NCBI GenBank assembly: GCA_905234235.1
Contig: CAJOHN010000008.1
Location: 33,406 to 97,405, forward strand
DNA length: 64,000 bases
From: an uncultured Selenomonadaceae bacterium
GTDB taxonomy: Bacteria > Bacillota > Negativicutes > Selenomonadales > Selenomonadaceae
Direction: 5' to 3'
Shown: positions 44,689-55,004 of the stretch, piece by piece
How the letters are laid out: every line of letters begins with the position of its first letter
Numbering within the stretch: the first letter of the stretch is position 1
Notes under the pieces: model-generated
Told to the model about the DNA's origin: nothing
What the model saw: only the letters and a program-made list of their open reading frames with translations
Database searches by the model: none
Program-made: the position numbers and the translations under genes

Positions 44689-46824
44689 ATGCCCGAAAAT
44701 AAATCTTCGCCGCCTAAGGACAGGACAGGGATAATTTCTATCATAAAAGTTTTGCAACACTTCGGCGTTAAGGATTTGCAAAAAGTCTATGATAAATATC
44801 CCGACACGGATGACAAGCTGGACTGGAAGAGGCTTCAGAAGATAGCGAAAAAGTACAAAGTCAACAGTACGCTGATTCGCCCGACCGCTGAAGAATTGCG
44901 CACGGTTGAATATCCCGCTGTCGCCAGAATGAATGACGGCGCATATATCGCAATCGGCAGCGTGAACGAGGAAGTCGTTTTAGCGATTGACCCGCGACAA
45001 AATAAGCCACAAGCCATTCCAATGAAGGAATTCCTGGAGAGCTGGTCAAACGAGATGTTAATGTTCTCGGCGGCTCTCAGTTGGAACTACGTTAAGAAAA
45101 AATACAATCTCGACTGGTTCCTTAAAGTTATCAAGCGTTATAAAAAATCACTCTTTGAAGTTTTGGCGGGTTCTTTCTTTGCCCAATCACTGGGAATTGT
45201 TTTCCCAATGATTACGCAGGTTATAATCGATAAAGTCATCGGTAACGGCGGCTATTCCACGCTGACGGTTATCGGTTGCAGTATGATAGTTTTTCTTTTT
45301 ATACAGTCACTCCTTAACGGCTTGAAAACTTACATACTGAACCATACGACAAACAAACTTGACGCAATATTGGGCACGCGGTTATTCCGACATTTAATCG
45401 CCTTGCCTTTGCCGTATTATGAACGTCGGCGCGTCGGTGATATAATGTTACGTGTTGGGGCACTTGAACGTGTTCGCGGATTTTTTACGGGTCCTGGCTT
45501 AACGGCGATTCTTGACGCTGTCTTTTCGATATTTTTTATCGCGTTCATGTTCTGGTATTCAGTGCCGCTGACTTGCATAGCACTCGTGACGATACCGCTT
45601 TACCTGCTCCAACTTTGGGCGTTACCTATTATAAGGGGCAAGCTCGAAGGCATTTGGCGTGCAATGGCGACAAACAATTCTTTTATGATTGAGTCGATTT
45701 CAAACGTCGAGACAGTTAAAGCATTGGCGGTTGAGCCGCAGTTTGTCAATAAGTGGGAAAATCTCGTAGCGATATATATTCGCAGACATTTTGAGATGGC
45801 GAAGTTCAGATTGTTTATGGAAACCTTCAGAATGTTCGTTGAATCTTCGATAGGTCTGGCGATCCTTTGGTACGGCGGCAACATGGTTATGAACGGCGAA
45901 TTTACGCTCGGACAGTTGCTGGCGTTTCAGATGTTATCGGGACAAGGTCTCGCGCCTTTAAAGAAGGTCTTGATGATGTGGTGGGAACTTTATATGTTCA
46001 GATTCTCGCTCGGACTTATCGGCGACATTTTAGGCACGCCTATGGAGCCGGTCGTTCAAGATATGGGCAAACGCGGCGCAAACAAAATTAACGGCTCGAT
46101 TGAAATGACTAATGTCTCCTTCCGATACCGAGTTGACTTGCCGCTTGTCTTGAAAGGTATCAATCTTAGTATCTTGCCCGGTCAAAAAATCGGTATCGTC
46201 GGGCGTTCGGGTTCCGGCAAATCTACTTTAACAAACCTCGTGCAAAATCTTTACATTCCCGAAGAAGGCAGTATCGTTATCGACGGGATAAATACTCGCG
46301 AGGCAAATCTCTCGTGGTTGCGCGACCAAATCGGCGTCGTCATGCAGGAAAATTATCTTTTCAAAGCCAGCGTGCGCGACAACATTGCGATAAGCCGCCC
46401 GACTGCGACTATGGATGAAATTATTCGTGCGTCGCGACTTGCCGGTGCTCACGATTTTATTTTGGAGCTCAAGGAAGGTTACGATACAAACGTCGGTGAA
46501 CGCGGCGACAGTTTATCCGGCGGGCAACGTCAACGTATAGCTATCGCTCGCGCTCTCCTTTCCGATCCATCAATTTTGATTTTCGACGAAGCAACTTCCG
46601 CGCTTGACTACGAATCCGAACGAATCATAATGAACAATATGGGCGCAATCGGGCAAAACCGAACTATGCTTATCATCGCACACAGATTAAGCGCGGTGCG
46701 TCATTGCGATAAAATAATCGTCATCGATAAGGGCGAAATCGTCGAGAGCGGATCCCACGAACAGCTTATGAAACTCGGCGGACTTTATCGCTATCTTCAC
46801 GATCAGCAAGAAAGTAGAGGGTAA
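44689..46824 (+). CDS. Type I secretion ABC transporter with C39-like domain (first)
   Basis: 711 residues. The N-terminal 130 residues form a C39-peptidase-like domain that lacks the catalytic Cys, as in HlyB-type exporters where it only binds substrate. Six membrane spans follow (about 160-430). The ATPase has Walker A VGRSGSGKSTL, signature DSLSGGQRQRIAIARALL, and Walker B ILIFDEATSALD. It would drive export of an RTX or similar protein in one step. ATG 44689 is taken; GGGAG lies 13 bases upstream. The HlyD-like gene starts 5 bases after the stop, forming an operon with the second ABC gene. Confidence 0.92.
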   Translation: MPENKSSPPKDRTGIISIIKVLQHFGVKDLQKVYDKYPDTDDKLDWKRLQKIAKKYKVNSTLIRPTAEELRTVEYPAVARMNDGAYIAIGSVNEEVVLAIDPRQNKPQAIPMKEFLESWSNEMLMFSAALSWNYVKKKYNLDWFLKVIKRYKKSLFEVLAGSFFAQSLGIVFPMITQVIIDKVIGNGGYSTLTVIGCSMIVFLFIQSLLNGLKTYILNHTTNKLDAILGTRLFRHLIALPLPYYERRRVGDIMLRVGALERVRGFFTGPGLTAILDAVFSIFFIAFMFWYSVPLTCIALVTIPLYLLQLWALPIIRGKLEGIWRAMATNNSFMIESISNVETVKALAVEPQFVNKWENLVAIYIRRHFEMAKFRLFMETFRMFVESSIGLAILWYGGNMVMNGEFTLGQLLAFQMLSGQGLAPLKKVLMMWWELYMFRFSLGLIGDILGTPMEPVVQDMGKRGANKINGSIEMTNVSFRYRVDLPLVLKGINLSILPGQKIGIVGRSGSGKSTLTNLVQNLYIPEEGSIVIDGINTREANLSWLRDQIGVVMQENYLFKASVRDNIAISRPTATMDEIIRASRLAGAHDFILELKEGYDTNVGERGDSLSGGQRQRIAIARALLSDPSILIFDEATSALDYESERIIMNNMGAIGQNRTMLIIAHRLSAVRHCDKIIVIDKGEIVESGSHEQLMKLGGLYRYLHDQQESRG

Positions 46825-46829
46825 GCGCA

Positions 46830-48197
46830 ATGAAAAAGAAACTAAAGAAATTTTTCAAATGGCTCATTCACGGCGAGGATCGTGAAAAGGAAACAGAATT
46901 TCTGCCGGCAATACTCGAAGTGACGGAAACGCCGCCATCTCCAATCGGGCGATTCGTCATGTGGACGGTTTTGGCTTTGATAGTCTCGGCAGTAACTTGG
47001 TCTGTTTTAGGGCATATCAACGAGGTTGCAGTCGCGTCGGGTAAAGTTATTCCTTCGGGGCAGATTAAAACCGTTCAAGTTAAAAATAAGGGTATCGTCA
47101 AAGAGATTAACGTCGAGGAAGGGCAACTCGTTCAAGAGGGCGATGTGCTTGTTGTCCTCGACCCGACGACAACCTCAGCAGATTATGACAGCTTGCGGAA
47201 ACGTGCCGCTTATTACAAATTGGATATTCAGCGATTGACGGCGGAGCTTACTCAGCAACCGTTCACGCCCGAAGAAGACCCCGACCTTGAACCGCATGAT
47301 TTGGCGGCGGAAATGGCTCTTTATCAAAGTCGCACATCCGATTATCGTACCCAACGGCAAAGTCGCGAAGATGTTATTGCTCAGAAAGTAGCGAGACTTC
47401 AAGCGACGCAGGCATCTTATGAGAAATACGCAGAAGTTTTAGCTATCGAACAGGAGAAAGAAGCGCGCCTCGTCGATTTGAGCGAGCAGAATGCAATTTC
47501 TCAATTTCAACTCCTTGAACAGCAAAGCCGAACGATTGAGTATACAAAAAATGCGCAGTCAGAACTTGATTCTCTCAACAGTATCCGCGCAGAAATCGCC
47601 GAAGCTCAACAGAATCTTGCCAACGTCGACGCTTCTTATCATAAGGACATCATGACCGCGCTTGTTGAGGCTAAAAAAGAATATTACTCCGTGACTGAGG
47701 CAATTAAAAAGGCGGAAGAAGATTCTCGCATGTCTGTAATTTACGCGCCCACGTCGGGCAGAATTTACAATTTGGATATTCATACGCTCGGCGGTATCGT
47801 CACGGACGCGCAACCTTTAATGCAGATTGTCCCCGAAGACGCCAAGCTTGAGTTTGAAGTTTACGCCGATAACAAGGACATTGGCTTTATCAAAGTCGGG
47901 CAAGAGGCGGAAGTTAAAGTCGAGACATTCAACTTCCAAAAGTTTGGTATGTACAAAGCGGAAGTTTTAGAGATAAGTGCGGACGCCGTCAACGAACCTA
48001 ACAATCAACAGCGCGATAAAAAATATAAACTTATCCTCGACCCGACCAGCAATAACATTAACGTTTACGGACAGCCCGCCAAAATCGAAGTGGGCATGAA
48101 CGTCAGCGCGGAAATTAAAATCAAGGACAAACGCATTATCGACTTCTTCCTCGATCCGTTCCGTCGCTATACGTCCGAAGCTTTAAGGGAGCGTTGA
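46830..48197 (+). CDS. HlyD-family periplasmic adaptor of type I secretion
   Basis: 455 residues: short cytoplasmic N-terminus, one membrane span (FVMWTVLALIVSAVTWSVLG), a lipoyl half-motif (GIVKEINVEEGQLVQEGDVL), long coiled coil (about 110-280), second lipoyl half (VIYAPTSGRIYNLDIHTLGG), and a beta-barrel end. It links the ABC transporter to an outer-membrane TolC-type channel, whose gene is not in the window. It lies between the two ABC genes, which may share it. Confidence 0.93.
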   Translation: MKKKLKKFFKWLIHGEDREKETEFLPAILEVTETPPSPIGRFVMWTVLALIVSAVTWSVLGHINEVAVASGKVIPSGQIKTVQVKNKGIVKEINVEEGQLVQEGDVLVVLDPTTTSADYDSLRKRAAYYKLDIQRLTAELTQQPFTPEEDPDLEPHDLAAEMALYQSRTSDYRTQRQSREDVIAQKVARLQATQASYEKYAEVLAIEQEKEARLVDLSEQNAISQFQLLEQQSRTIEYTKNAQSELDSLNSIRAEIAEAQQNLANVDASYHKDIMTALVEAKKEYYSVTEAIKKAEEDSRMSVIYAPTSGRIYNLDIHTLGGIVTDAQPLMQIVPEDAKLEFEVYADNKDIGFIKVGQEAEVKVETFNFQKFGMYKAEVLEISADAVNEPNNQQRDKKYKLILDPTSNNINVYGQPAKIEVGMNVSAEIKIKDKRIIDFFLDPFRRYTSEALRER

Positions 48198-48200
48198 TTT

Positions 48201-50498
48201 ATGGCAGAAAATAAAAATCAAACTCCCAACGACAAAGGTTTAGTTCCTTCTAAGGGGCAGGCTCCGCAGAAATCGGACGGGCAAGCTCTGGGCAAAATCA
48301 CGCCTAAAAAAGTTCCGTTGGATAAGGCAAAGCCCGGCAAACTCGACACTGAAGTTCAATCGCCGGAAGACGGCGGGCTTGTCAACGGCATTGATACGGG
48401 GCTTGCATGTCTCGTTGCCATTGCGAAATACTACAATATCCCAGCCGATTATCGACAGATTGAACGCGCTTACGTCTTGGAAGAGGGCAGTGTCGATTTT
48501 ACGACGATTGTCCGCGCCGCCCGCGAATTAAAGTTGAAGGCTCGCAAGTACGAAGGCTTGACGGAAGCGGATTTAGATAAGCTCGTTTATCCCGTCCTAA
48601 TAAAGCTCCATTCCGGCAGAAGCGTCGTCATCACGACAATCCGCGAGGGAAATATTTACGTGATGGATCCCGTCTTCAGCCAACAGCCCGTTAAAGTTGA
48701 CCGCTATAAACTTTTAATGGACTGGACGGGCGACGCGATTTTATTCACACGCCGCTTTGAACTCGACAGGAAAAAAAGTAAGTTCGGTTTCAAATGGTTT
48801 ATCCCCGTCGTAGGCAAATATATTCCTCTCCTGCAGAAAGTTTTATTCATGTCGCTTATCCTGCAAATACTCGGTTTAGCGGGACCAATTTTCACGCAGA
48901 ATATTATCGACAAAGTTTTGGGGCACCGGTCGGCGTCGGCGTTGAACGTTTTAATTCTCGGTATGATTATCTGCGCATTTTTTCAAAACTGGATGACGGC
49001 ATTGCGCACGTACCTTTTTACGAACATAACGAGCAAACTGGACGTTGTACTTTCTGCGCGGCTGTTTAAAAATATTACAGCATTACCGGTAAGCTATTTC
49101 CAAAAGTGGCAAGTCGGCGACGTTGTATCACGTACCGGCGAGCTTGAAACTCTGCGCGGATTTATGACGGGCGCGAGCATGATGATTGTCCTCGATATTG
49201 TCTTCGCGATAACTTATTTTGTCGTGTTGTTCCTGTACAATAAAATTCTAACCGCCGTCGTCGTCATCATGATGCCGTTTTTCATACTGCTGAATTTAAT
49301 TGTCGCGCCAATTTTTAGGCGTTTCATTAATGACAAATTCTTAATCGGCAGTGAAAGCCGTTCCTTCCTTATCGAAACTATAACAGGCATTAGCACGGTT
49401 AAATCATCGAGCGTTGAAGGGCATTTTATCCGCCGTTATGAGGAAGTATTGGCACGCTACGTTAAGGCTTCGCTCGACGTTGTTAATCTGGCGAACGTCG
49501 CTAACACAATCGGCTCGTTTTTGCATGGCATGTTCCAACTTATAACTTTATGGGTTGGTGCTTATTGCGTTATGGAGGGCGAGATAAGCGTTGGCGAATT
49601 GGTTGCCTTCCGTATGTATTCGGGACAATTAATCGGACCGATTATGCGCCTTATTAACCAGTGGCAGAACTTCCAACAAGTTCATGTTTCTATGGATCGT
49701 TTGGCTGACATCATGGACGAAGACACAGAGCCGACGTTCAACCCCTCCCGCACGACCCTTCCGAGCCTGCGCGGCGACATCGCTTTAGAAAAATTGGCAT
49801 TCAGCTACACGCCCGAAGGCGGCAAAGTTTTAGACAACATCAACATAAAAATCCCCGCCGGTATGAAAGTCGGTATCGTCGGACGTTCGGGCTCCGGCAA
49901 GTCGACGCTTACAAAATTAATTCAGCGACTTTACCTCCCCGATAACGGCAGAATTTTAATTGACGGCGTTGATATTGCACAAGTCGAACCGGCATGGCTC
50001 AGACGACAAATCGGCGTCGTGTTGCAGGATAGCAAACTTTTCAGCGGCTCGGTCGAAGAAAATATTCGTATCGCCTGCCCGAACGCCACGCATGAAGACG
50101 TTGTAAAGGCGGCTAGATTGGCGGGCGCGGATGAATTTATCAGCCAATTCCCGCACGGTTATGATACTTTCGTCGGCGAACGCGGTAATCTTTTGAGCGG
50201 CGGTCAACGTCAGAGAATTGCTATCGCCCGCGCTTTAATTTCAAACCCCAGCATTCTGATTTTCGACGAAGCTACTTCCGCACTCGACTACGAATCAGAA
50301 AATATTATCATGAACAATATCGAGCCAATTTCTCGCGGGCGTACGATGTTAATGATAGCGCACCGCCTGTCGACAGTCCGCGATTGCGATGCGATTATCG
50401 TTATCGAAAAGGGGCGCATAATCGAGGCGGGCACGCATGATGAGCTTATGAAGCGCAACGGCGTTTACGCTAAACTTCACCAAGCACAGATGGGTTAA
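48201..50498 (+). CDS. Type I secretion ABC transporter with C39-like domain (second)
   Basis: 765 residues. A charged, disordered N-terminal extension of about 55 residues precedes a C39-like domain in which the catalytic Cys position is Thr (DTGLACLVAIAKYY), so no leader cleavage is expected. Six membrane spans and an ATPase follow (VGRSGSGKSTLTKLIQ, GNLLSGGQRQRIAIARAL, ILIFDEATSALDYESE). It is homologous to the first ABC gene but clearly diverged; the two may form a heterodimer or serve different substrates. It starts 3 bases after the HlyD-like stop. Confidence 0.92.
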   Translation: MAENKNQTPNDKGLVPSKGQAPQKSDGQALGKITPKKVPLDKAKPGKLDTEVQSPEDGGLVNGIDTGLACLVAIAKYYNIPADYRQIERAYVLEEGSVDFTTIVRAARELKLKARKYEGLTEADLDKLVYPVLIKLHSGRSVVITTIREGNIYVMDPVFSQQPVKVDRYKLLMDWTGDAILFTRRFELDRKKSKFGFKWFIPVVGKYIPLLQKVLFMSLILQILGLAGPIFTQNIIDKVLGHRSASALNVLILGMIICAFFQNWMTALRTYLFTNITSKLDVVLSARLFKNITALPVSYFQKWQVGDVVSRTGELETLRGFMTGASMMIVLDIVFAITYFVVLFLYNKILTAVVVIMMPFFILLNLIVAPIFRRFINDKFLIGSESRSFLIETITGISTVKSSSVEGHFIRRYEEVLARYVKASLDVVNLANVANTIGSFLHGMFQLITLWVGAYCVMEGEISVGELVAFRMYSGQLIGPIMRLINQWQNFQQVHVSMDRLADIMDEDTEPTFNPSRTTLPSLRGDIALEKLAFSYTPEGGKVLDNINIKIPAGMKVGIVGRSGSGKSTLTKLIQRLYLPDNGRILIDGVDIAQVEPAWLRRQIGVVLQDSKLFSGSVEENIRIACPNATHEDVVKAARLAGADEFISQFPHGYDTFVGERGNLLSGGQRQRIAIARALISNPSILIFDEATSALDYESENIIMNNIEPISRGRTMLMIAHRLSTVRDCDAIIVIEKGRIIEAGTHDELMKRNGVYAKLHQAQMG

Positions 50499-50518
50499 TT
50501 CAAGAGGAGGTTTCTATC

Positions 50519-51754
50519 GTGAATATTTTTATTCTGCATCCGTCTTTCCCAGCACAATATTTAAATCTCGCGCCGTATCTGGCAAGCAATCCGGAGAATG
50601 ACGTTTACTTTTTGTCAAAGGAAAACTCAATCAACGCGCAACTTAAAGGCGTAACGCTCGCTCTTTATCCTAAACCTAACGAAGAATCGGAGAAATGGAT
50701 TAGCACTTGCGGACCTTTACGACCTGCAGCGGAGGCTGTCGTCGAGGGGCAAGCAGTCCTTCGCGCTATGGAGTGGCTTGCTAAAGAAAAAAATGTGAAG
50801 CCCGACATTATAATCGGGCACACGGGCTGGGGCTCGACGCTTTACTGTAAAGATATGTATCCGAAAGTTCCGATTATGGGCTACTTTGAATGGTATTATC
50901 TGGTTGAAGACAGCGATTGTTATTGGTGGCCCGATGAAGTTCCGCAGATTGGTAACCGCATTTCGATTCGCACGCGCAACGCTCATCACTTAATGAACTT
51001 GGAACTTTGCGACGCGGGCATTTGTCCGACTAAGTGGCAGTATTCGCAATTTCCGGAAGAGTACAAGCCTAAGCTCAACATAATTCACGAGGGCATTGAT
51101 ACGCGTTTTTGTTCGCCCGACCCAAGCGGCAAACGTCCCGGACTTGTGCTTGACGACGTTGAACTTAATCTGCCCGAAGGCACCGAGATTATCACTTACG
51201 TTGCGCGCGGCTTTGAAATTTATCGCGGCTTCCCGTACTTTATGGATGCGATTCGTCACGTGTTGGCTCGTCGCCCCAATACTCACGTCGTAGTTGTCGG
51301 CAAGGATAGAATTTGTTACGGCGCACAGCTTAAGGATACAACTTATCTCAAAGAGGAAGAAAAGAAGGGCGGCTATCCTACTGACCGCGTGCACTTTGTC
51401 GGCTTAAGAAATCGCGGCGACTACCAGAAAATTTTGCGGGCGTCGAGTTGTCATGTTTATTTGACGCGTCCGTTTGTGCTGAGTTGGTCTTGTCTTGAGG
51501 CGATGAGTTTTGCTTGCCCGATGGTTTCCTCTAAAACTCCGCCCGTGCAAGAGGTTATGGAGGACGGTGTCAACGGTTTGCTTGCCGAGTTCCGTTCGCC
51601 GTATCACATTGCCCGCAAGATTGAAGAACAACTCGATGACCCCGAACGCGCAAAGAAATTAGGCTTGGCGGCGCGTGAAACAATTCTTGAACGTTTCGAG
51701 TTGATGAAATGCATGAAGGCGCAGGAAGATTTAATGTACCGCTTAGTTCGCTGA
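50519..51754 (+). CDS. Family 4-like (GT-B) glycosyltransferase
   Basis: 411 residues. The C-terminal nucleotide-sugar half has the EX7E-like segment SWSCLEAMSFACPMVSSKT and VHFVGLRNRGDYQKIL. The N-terminal half begins IFILHPSFPAQYLNLAPYLA. GTG 50519 has GAGGAGG upstream. Lying 20 bases after the second exporter gene, it may glycosylate a secreted protein (for example the flagellin-like one) or a surface polymer. That link is positional only. Confidence 0.85.
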   Translation: MNIFILHPSFPAQYLNLAPYLASNPENDVYFLSKENSINAQLKGVTLALYPKPNEESEKWISTCGPLRPAAEAVVEGQAVLRAMEWLAKEKNVKPDIIIGHTGWGSTLYCKDMYPKVPIMGYFEWYYLVEDSDCYWWPDEVPQIGNRISIRTRNAHHLMNLELCDAGICPTKWQYSQFPEEYKPKLNIIHEGIDTRFCSPDPSGKRPGLVLDDVELNLPEGTEIITYVARGFEIYRGFPYFMDAIRHVLARRPNTHVVVVGKDRICYGAQLKDTTYLKEEEKKGGYPTDRVHFVGLRNRGDYQKILRASSCHVYLTRPFVLSWSCLEAMSFACPMVSSKTPPVQEVMEDGVNGLLAEFRSPYHIARKIEEQLDDPERAKKLGLAARETILERFELMKCMKAQEDLMYRLVR

Positions 51755-51764
51755 GGGCACCGCG

Positions 51765-53462
51765 ATGACTTTTGAAACTTTTATCCCTGCGCGGGCAAAG
51801 GCGGTTCTTGAATTGACCGGCGACGCGCCCGCTGACTTTGAAACGTCCGATAAAAAATTCACGGAGATTCAGCCCGAATGCAAGTACACAGTCGCTGAGG
51901 ATTTAAGCAACGTCAAGGGGATTTTCGACGCGATTTTAGTTCAGAGCCCGCTTATCGGCACGCTTAACAATAAAAAACTCGTCGCGCTGATAAGAAAAAT
52001 CGCCGGGTATCTCAAAGAAAACGGCACGCTGATTTTTACGTTGGATAATATCGGGTACGGAGAAAATATCGCCGCGCTGTTGGAAGGTAAGCCGCCCAAG
52101 TTCAAAGTCACGCTGACTCAAGGGGAACTTAACGACGCGATTGAAGAGGCGGGCTTGAATGTCCTCCGCTCTCTGAACGCGGGGCGCAGTACTCAAGTCA
52201 GGCGACAAATCGCTGACCTCGCCAAGACGGAGCTGGCAGTCTTCGTTTATATCTTTACAGCATACAAAAAGGAGCCGCCGAAAAAAACTTTAATTCAAAC
52301 GCTGATTGGCGAGTCGACAGTTTGCGCACCGAGCCGCGTCCATATGCCCAACGCGTTTTTCATGACGGAGCCGAATGTTTTTATCGTATCGTCGCGAGTC
52401 GGCAAGCCGTATAAACTTTTCGACCGTGAACAATTTGACGAGCGAATTTTTATCAATCAGCGGATGTGTTTCCCGTCATTCGCAGTGGGATTGGATTTCT
52501 TCAACGTCCTGCGCGAAAAGGAAATTTTATTCATCTCGGAAATGGACGACCACCCTGTGTTGTGGGAAGACGATTATAAAAAGACGGCGTGGATAAATTT
52601 CCGGGCAGTGCACGCGATTCAAACGTCGACGCCGTACTTGGCGGACTTTCTTAGCCAATTCAATCCGCACGTCACAGTTTTTCCGAATCATTTACGACGC
52701 TTGCCGCCGCCGCGAGATTTCCTTGAAGAGTTTAAGCATAAAAAGCCCGTGACAATATTTTTTGGCGCGCTTAATCGCGATGGAGATTTTATTGAGCTGT
52801 TGCCGATTCTTAACCGATTCGCGCATCAATACGGCAGTAAGTTGGAGTTTAAAATTTTAGCGCGGAGAAATTTGTTTGACGCGTTGGAGTCGGAGCATAA
52901 AACTTTTGTCGGGGATATGCGGCGGTACGAGGGGCAATTTGTTTCTTACGAGGCTTACGAGGAGGCAATTCGTTCGTCGGATATTGCGTTGTTGCCGCTC
53001 AGGGATAACGAGTTCAACCGCGCCAAGTCTGATTTGAAATTTATTGAATGCGCGGCGAATGGAGCAGTAGCGTTGGCGTCGCCGATTGTTTACTCGAAAA
53101 CCATTGAAGACGGGCGCACGGGCTTTATCTATCGTGACGAACGAGAATTTATCAACAAGCTGAACATCCTAATCAAGAATAAAAATTTACGGCGCATGGT
53201 GGCGACTTCGGCTTATAATTACGTTAAGCGCGAGCGATTGATGAGCCAACATTATTTGGAGCGGCTGGATTGGTATCGCGAACTTTTGGCGAAGTTACCG
53301 GAATTGACGGCGGAAGCGGCGCGGCGTATCGAACGATTTGCGCCGTTGTTCAAAAAAGAAATTGCGGAGTTCAGAGCGCGCTTGGCAAAAGATTCGCAAC
53401 GGTTACCATACCAAACGGAAAGGAAATCGGTTAGCGGCGCGGAAATAATTATCCCAGAATAA
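51765..53462 (+). CDS. Two-domain protein: methyltransferase-like N-terminus and GT-B glycosyltransferase C-terminus
   Basis: 565 residues. Residues 1-170 resemble a degenerate SAM-dependent methyltransferase (LKENGTLIFTLDNIGYGENI). Residues of about 200-520 form a GT4-like transferase: FPNHLRRLPPPRDF, VTIFFGALNRDGDF and RAKSDLKFIECAANGAVALA. It starts 10 bases after the preceding glycosyltransferase, so they probably act on the same glycan. The C-terminal 60 residues are charged and helical. The substrate is unknown, and the methyltransferase part may be inactive. Confidence 0.75.
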   Translation: MTFETFIPARAKAVLELTGDAPADFETSDKKFTEIQPECKYTVAEDLSNVKGIFDAILVQSPLIGTLNNKKLVALIRKIAGYLKENGTLIFTLDNIGYGENIAALLEGKPPKFKVTLTQGELNDAIEEAGLNVLRSLNAGRSTQVRRQIADLAKTELAVFVYIFTAYKKEPPKKTLIQTLIGESTVCAPSRVHMPNAFFMTEPNVFIVSSRVGKPYKLFDREQFDERIFINQRMCFPSFAVGLDFFNVLREKEILFISEMDDHPVLWEDDYKKTAWINFRAVHAIQTSTPYLADFLSQFNPHVTVFPNHLRRLPPPRDFLEEFKHKKPVTIFFGALNRDGDFIELLPILNRFAHQYGSKLEFKILARRNLFDALESEHKTFVGDMRRYEGQFVSYEAYEEAIRSSDIALLPLRDNEFNRAKSDLKFIECAANGAVALASPIVYSKTIEDGRTGFIYRDEREFINKLNILIKNKNLRRMVATSAYNYVKRERLMSQHYLERLDWYRELLAKLPELTAEAARRIERFAPLFKKEIAEFRARLAKDSQRLPYQTERKSVSGAEIIIPE

Positions 53463-53483
53463 ATTTGAAACGGGGTGATGAAA

Positions 53484-53858
53484 ATGTTGGAAGTTCAAAG
53501 TTATAGCGGGGTGTTGGCGATGTCGCTGACGTTTTACGCTTTGGCAGGTATCGCGTTATTGGGCGTGATTGTCGTGGTGTATTTGAACAATCGCGACTCC
53601 AAAAAGAATGCGGGAATGCTTGACGAGCTTATCCTTGACGAACGCCAGCAAAATCGCGACGGTTATACGAGCGTCATTGACAAGAGTAAATTTCTTGGCG
53701 CGACGGGCGTTTGTGTGACTGACTTACGACCTGCGGGGACGATTGCTGTTGATGGAGAACCGATTGACGTTGTGGCGGAAGGCAGTTTCGTCAAGCAAGG
53801 TGCCGTCGTCAAAGTTATCAACGTTGATGGCTCTCGCGTCCTCGTCCGTCAAATTTAG
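53484..53858 (+). CDS. Small NfeD-like membrane protein
   Basis: 124 residues: one N-terminal membrane span ([20 protein letters not shown]), a charged linker, and a C-terminal OB fold ([36 protein letters not shown]) typical of short NfeD proteins. These usually pair with flotillins, and floA follows 16 bases later. ATG 53484 is chosen with GGGGTG upstream; two earlier in-frame codons (53475, 53478) would overlap that site. Confidence 0.85.
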   Translation: MLEVQSYSGVLAMSLTFYALAGIALLGVIVVVYLNNRDSKKNAGMLDELILDERQQNRDGYTSVIDKSKFLGATGVCVTDLRPAGTIAVDGEPIDVVAEGSFVKQGAVVKVINVDGSRVLVRQI

Positions 53859-53874
53859 AGAGGAGGTTTTACTT

Positions 53875-54870
53875 ATGGACGATGTTCTATTCGGCACATT
53901 TTTTTTTGTGGTAATTGGAATGGGGATTGCGTCGGTCTTCCTGCACTTCGTACCAATCGGGCTGTGGATTTCGGCGTTGGCGGCGGACGTACACGTCGGG
54001 ATATTCACGCTGATAGGAATGAGAATGCGCCGCGTCCCTCCCGCAAAAATCGTTATGCCTTTGATAAAAGCCAACAAGGCGGGTTTGGATGTCAATGTTA
54101 ATCAGTTGGAAGCGCACTACTTGGCGGGCGGCAATGTCGATAAAGTTGTTGACGCTTTGATAGCCTCGCAACGTGCGCAGATAGTTTTGCCGTTTGAAAG
54201 GTCGGCGGCGATTGACTTGGCAGGGCGCGACGTTTTGGAAGCCGTTCAAATGAGCGTCAACCCGAAAGTTATTGAGACGCCGGTTGTTTCGGCGGTGGCT
54301 AAGAATGGTATCGAATTAAAAATCAAAGCGCGTGTCACGGTTCGGGCGAACATTGACAGATTAGTCGGCGGTGCGGGCGAACCTACGATTATTGCGCGTG
54401 TCGGCGAGGGTATCGTTACGACGGTCGGCAGTTCGGAAATGCACACGGACGTTTTGGAGAGCCCCGACGATATTTCTAAAACTGTTTTGGGCAAGGGGCT
54501 CGACGCGGGCACGGCGTTTGAAATTTTATCGATAGACATTGCGGACGTGGACGTCGGAAGGAATATCGGCGCGCAACTTCAAACCGACCAAGCAGAGGCT
54601 GATAAACGAATCGCGCAGGCTAAGGCGGAAGAACGGCGGGCTATGGCAGTCGCTAAGGAACAGGAAATGAAAGCCTACACGCAGGAGATGGAAGCCAAAG
54701 TCGTCGAGGCGCAAGCGGAAGTTCCTCACGCGATGGCAGAGGCTTTGAAGTCGGGCAAGCTCGGCGTCATGGATTACTTCAACATGATGAACATTCAATC
54801 CGATACTGAAATGCGCAAGGCTGTCAGCGACGCTGGTAAAAACAGAAAGCATATCCCCGCGCAGAAATAA
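53875..54870 (+). CDS. floA: Flotillin-like protein FloA
   Basis: 331 residues of the FloA/UPF0365 family: membrane-inserting N-terminus, SPFH core ([35 protein letters not shown]), a Glu/Ala-rich helix ([20 protein letters not shown]), and the end [19 protein letters not shown]. It organises membrane microdomains and can affect secretion and signalling. ATG 53875 has GAGGAGG upstream; an open frame to 53743 overlaps the NfeD-like gene. A terminator ends the unit that begins with the secretion genes. Confidence 0.95.
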   Translation: MDDVLFGTFFFVVIGMGIASVFLHFVPIGLWISALAADVHVGIFTLIGMRMRRVPPAKIVMPLIKANKAGLDVNVNQLEAHYLAGGNVDKVVDALIASQRAQIVLPFERSAAIDLAGRDVLEAVQMSVNPKVIETPVVSAVAKNGIELKIKARVTVRANIDRLVGGAGEPTIIARVGEGIVTTVGSSEMHTDVLESPDDISKTVLGKGLDAGTAFEILSIDIADVDVGRNIGAQLQTDQAEADKRIAQAKAEERRAMAVAKEQEMKAYTQEMEAKVVEAQAEVPHAMAEALKSGKLGVMDYFNMMNIQSDTEMRKAVSDAGKNRKHIPAQK

Positions 54871-54881
54871 TCAATTAACAA

Positions 54882-54919
54882 TCTCGCAAGTTGCAACGTT
54901 GCTTGCGGGATTTTTTTTT
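54882..54919 (+). terminator. Terminator after floA
   Basis: TCTCGCAAG (54882-54890) pairs with CTTGCGGGA (54902-54910), followed by nine T. Confidence 0.85.
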
Positions 54920-54929
54920 ACAAACTCCG

Positions 54930-54957
54930 TTGCAGGACGAAAATTTTTTGCTATAAT
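54930..54957 (+). promoter_or_regulatory. Promoter of the flagellin-like gene
   Basis: TTGCAG (54930-54935), 16 bases, TATAAT (54952-54957) with a TGC extended -10. It is sigma-70 type, not a sigma-28 flagellar promoter. Confidence 0.75.
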
Positions 54958-55004
54958 AAATCCCAAAGATGATGATGGATAAGTTTTATCAAGGAGGAGT
55001 TTAT

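Noticed and set aside
54930..54957. Sigma-28 flagellar promoter before the flagellin-like gene
   Set aside because: No TAAA-GCCGATAA-type elements; the boxes fit sigma-70 with an extended -10.
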